From Bacteroides sp. CAG:927 (GTDB lineage: Bacteria > Bacteroidota > Bacteroidia > Bacteroidales > Muribaculaceae), in assembly GCA_000431155.1 (NCBI GenBank), contig HF985625.1, positions 24,488-40,497 on the forward strand: a stretch of DNA of 16,010 bases, written 5' to 3'. A model generated the notes under the pieces. It did not search any database and had not been told where the DNA came from. It worked only from the letters and a program-made list of their open reading frames with translations. Made by a program: the position numbers and the translations under genes. Shown in pieces: positions 15,442 to 16,010 of this stretch. How positions within the stretch are numbered: position 1 is the stretch's first letter; every line of letters starts with the position of its first letter.

Positions 15442-15896
15442 TAAATAGCATCCAACACTACCGGCAGTTCGTATTTTTTATCTACGACCAATAATAACAG
15501 AGGGCGGGATATGTATGACATCTTTTCGCCGCGTTCAATCTTGTAGCTCAATGCAAGTTGATCTGTATTTGTTTTAGTCAATGATATAACTGAGATTTCT
15601 GTATCTATATCAGTAGGTGCAACCGTAAGGCAGATGACAAAGCTTTTATTGAAATCTATTTCTGTGGGTGTACCATTTGGCCCCATTACAGCCGCCATAC
15701 CAAAATATTTTTCAAATTCTTTGGCAGAAGTAATAGTAGTAGGGGGCAAGCCTTCCACATTGTTCTTGACGAAATAATGTTCTGCCACCTGATACGGGAT
15801 TGTATTGTCCGTTTTGTCTTTTGATGTTCGGCATCCACCTAAGAACACTCCGTATAACACGGCGATTCCGATAAAAAGTAATAATTTCAGCTTCAT
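15441..15896 (-). CDS. small lipoprotein of unknown function
   Basis: A 151-residue exported lipoprotein. The signal peptide MKLKLLLFIGIAVLYGVF ends in the lipobox LGGC, with Cys22 lipidated, then a short polar linker (RTSKDKTDNT). The mature part reads as one compact beta-rich domain: AEHYFVKNNV, a SAKEFEKYFGMA helix, IDFNKSFVICLTVAPTDIDT, then LALSYKIERGEK and SRPLLLLVVDK strands. Similar small lipoproteins with this order of blocks are common in Bacteroidales as hypothetical proteins (from memory). The frame can be extended to a TTG at 15917, but that codon lies inside the -7 promoter element, so the ATG at 15896 is the real start. No catalytic motif is visible. It is a single gene, convergent with serC-serA. 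Confidence 0.8.
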   Translation of the reverse strand: MKLKLLLFIGIAVLYGVFLGGCRTSKDKTDNTIPYQVAEHYFVKNNVEGLPPTTITSAKEFEKYFGMAAVMGPNGTPTEIDFNKSFVICLTVAPTDIDTEISVISLTKTNTDQLALSYKIERGEKMSYISRPLLLLVVDKKYELPVVLDAI

Positions 15897-15914
15897 ATTA
15901 ATCAATTTATTTCC

Positions 15915-15922
15915 CAAAGGTA
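15915..15922 (-). promoter_or_regulatory. -7 promoter element of the small lipoprotein gene
   Basis: Minus-strand TACCTTTG is a perfect TAnnTTTG match. No good -33 element is seen at the usual distance. The start would be near 15909, giving a leader of about 13 bases and excluding a start codon at 15917. Confidence 0.55.
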
Positions 15923-16010
15923 AGTCTTATTCCGAAATTAATGTTGAAATTCAATGTTTTTTGTGCCGTCATTGCACGGCTCTTTCATTTAAAAATGTCT
16001 TGTACTTCCG

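Noticed and set aside
1..16010. Defence system, CRISPR, prophage, integron or insertion sequence.
   Set aside because: No transposase, integrase, repeat-spacer array, nuclease-helicase pair or terminal repeats were seen. All genes are housekeeping, envelope or glycan-related.

Overview
The window looks like chromosomal DNA from the Bacteroidales, probably a gut Muribaculaceae-type organism; the species cannot be read from it. The evidence is the promoter style (several matches to the Bacteroidetes -7 element TAnnTTTG with -33 TTTG-like partners), A/T-rich leaders without Shine-Dalgarno sequences, and the gene families: a tandem rhomboid pair with an EEP-family protein, a DcaP-like porin, a secreted GH29 fucosidase, and a short SerA with lysine where most family members have the catalytic histidine. 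No mobile element, CRISPR array, tRNA, rRNA or phage gene was seen. This is mostly an ordinary core-genome region.

Left part (minus strand, 1-4851): four genes in transcription order are rhomboid (4851-4117), second rhomboid (4124-3372), a membrane-anchored endonuclease/exonuclease/phosphatase protein (3375-2266) and a secreted M3 metallopeptidase, Dcp (2212-50). The first three overlap by 8 and 4 bases and form a tight operon behind a very good promoter at 4883-4890. The peptidase follows after 53 bases and may also have its own promoter.

Middle part (plus strand, 4963-9981): a DcaP-like outer-membrane porin is followed by an HU gene with its own near-perfect promoter and a terminator at 6748-6780. 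A 319-base gene-free stretch comes next. Its second half may form a structured RNA or leader (about 6879-6991). Then comes a likely operon of a small two-helix membrane protein, a PstS-like periplasmic lipoprotein and a secreted TPR protein, closed by a strong terminator at 10007-10040. A convergent terminator at 10110-10141 closes the next, minus-strand operon.

Right part: a two-gene secreted operon on the minus strand (13058-10168) holds a GH29 alpha-L-fucosidase with a C-terminal F5/8 type C-like domain, coupled through TAATG to a secreted protein with a GEVED-like, EF-hand-like segment. Divergent from it, serC-serA (13311-15317) encodes the first two steps of serine synthesis and ends at a perfect 13-bp-stem terminator. 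The last gene is a small lipoprotein on the minus strand (15896-15441). The 114 bases to the window end hold only its promoter; no further gene was seen.
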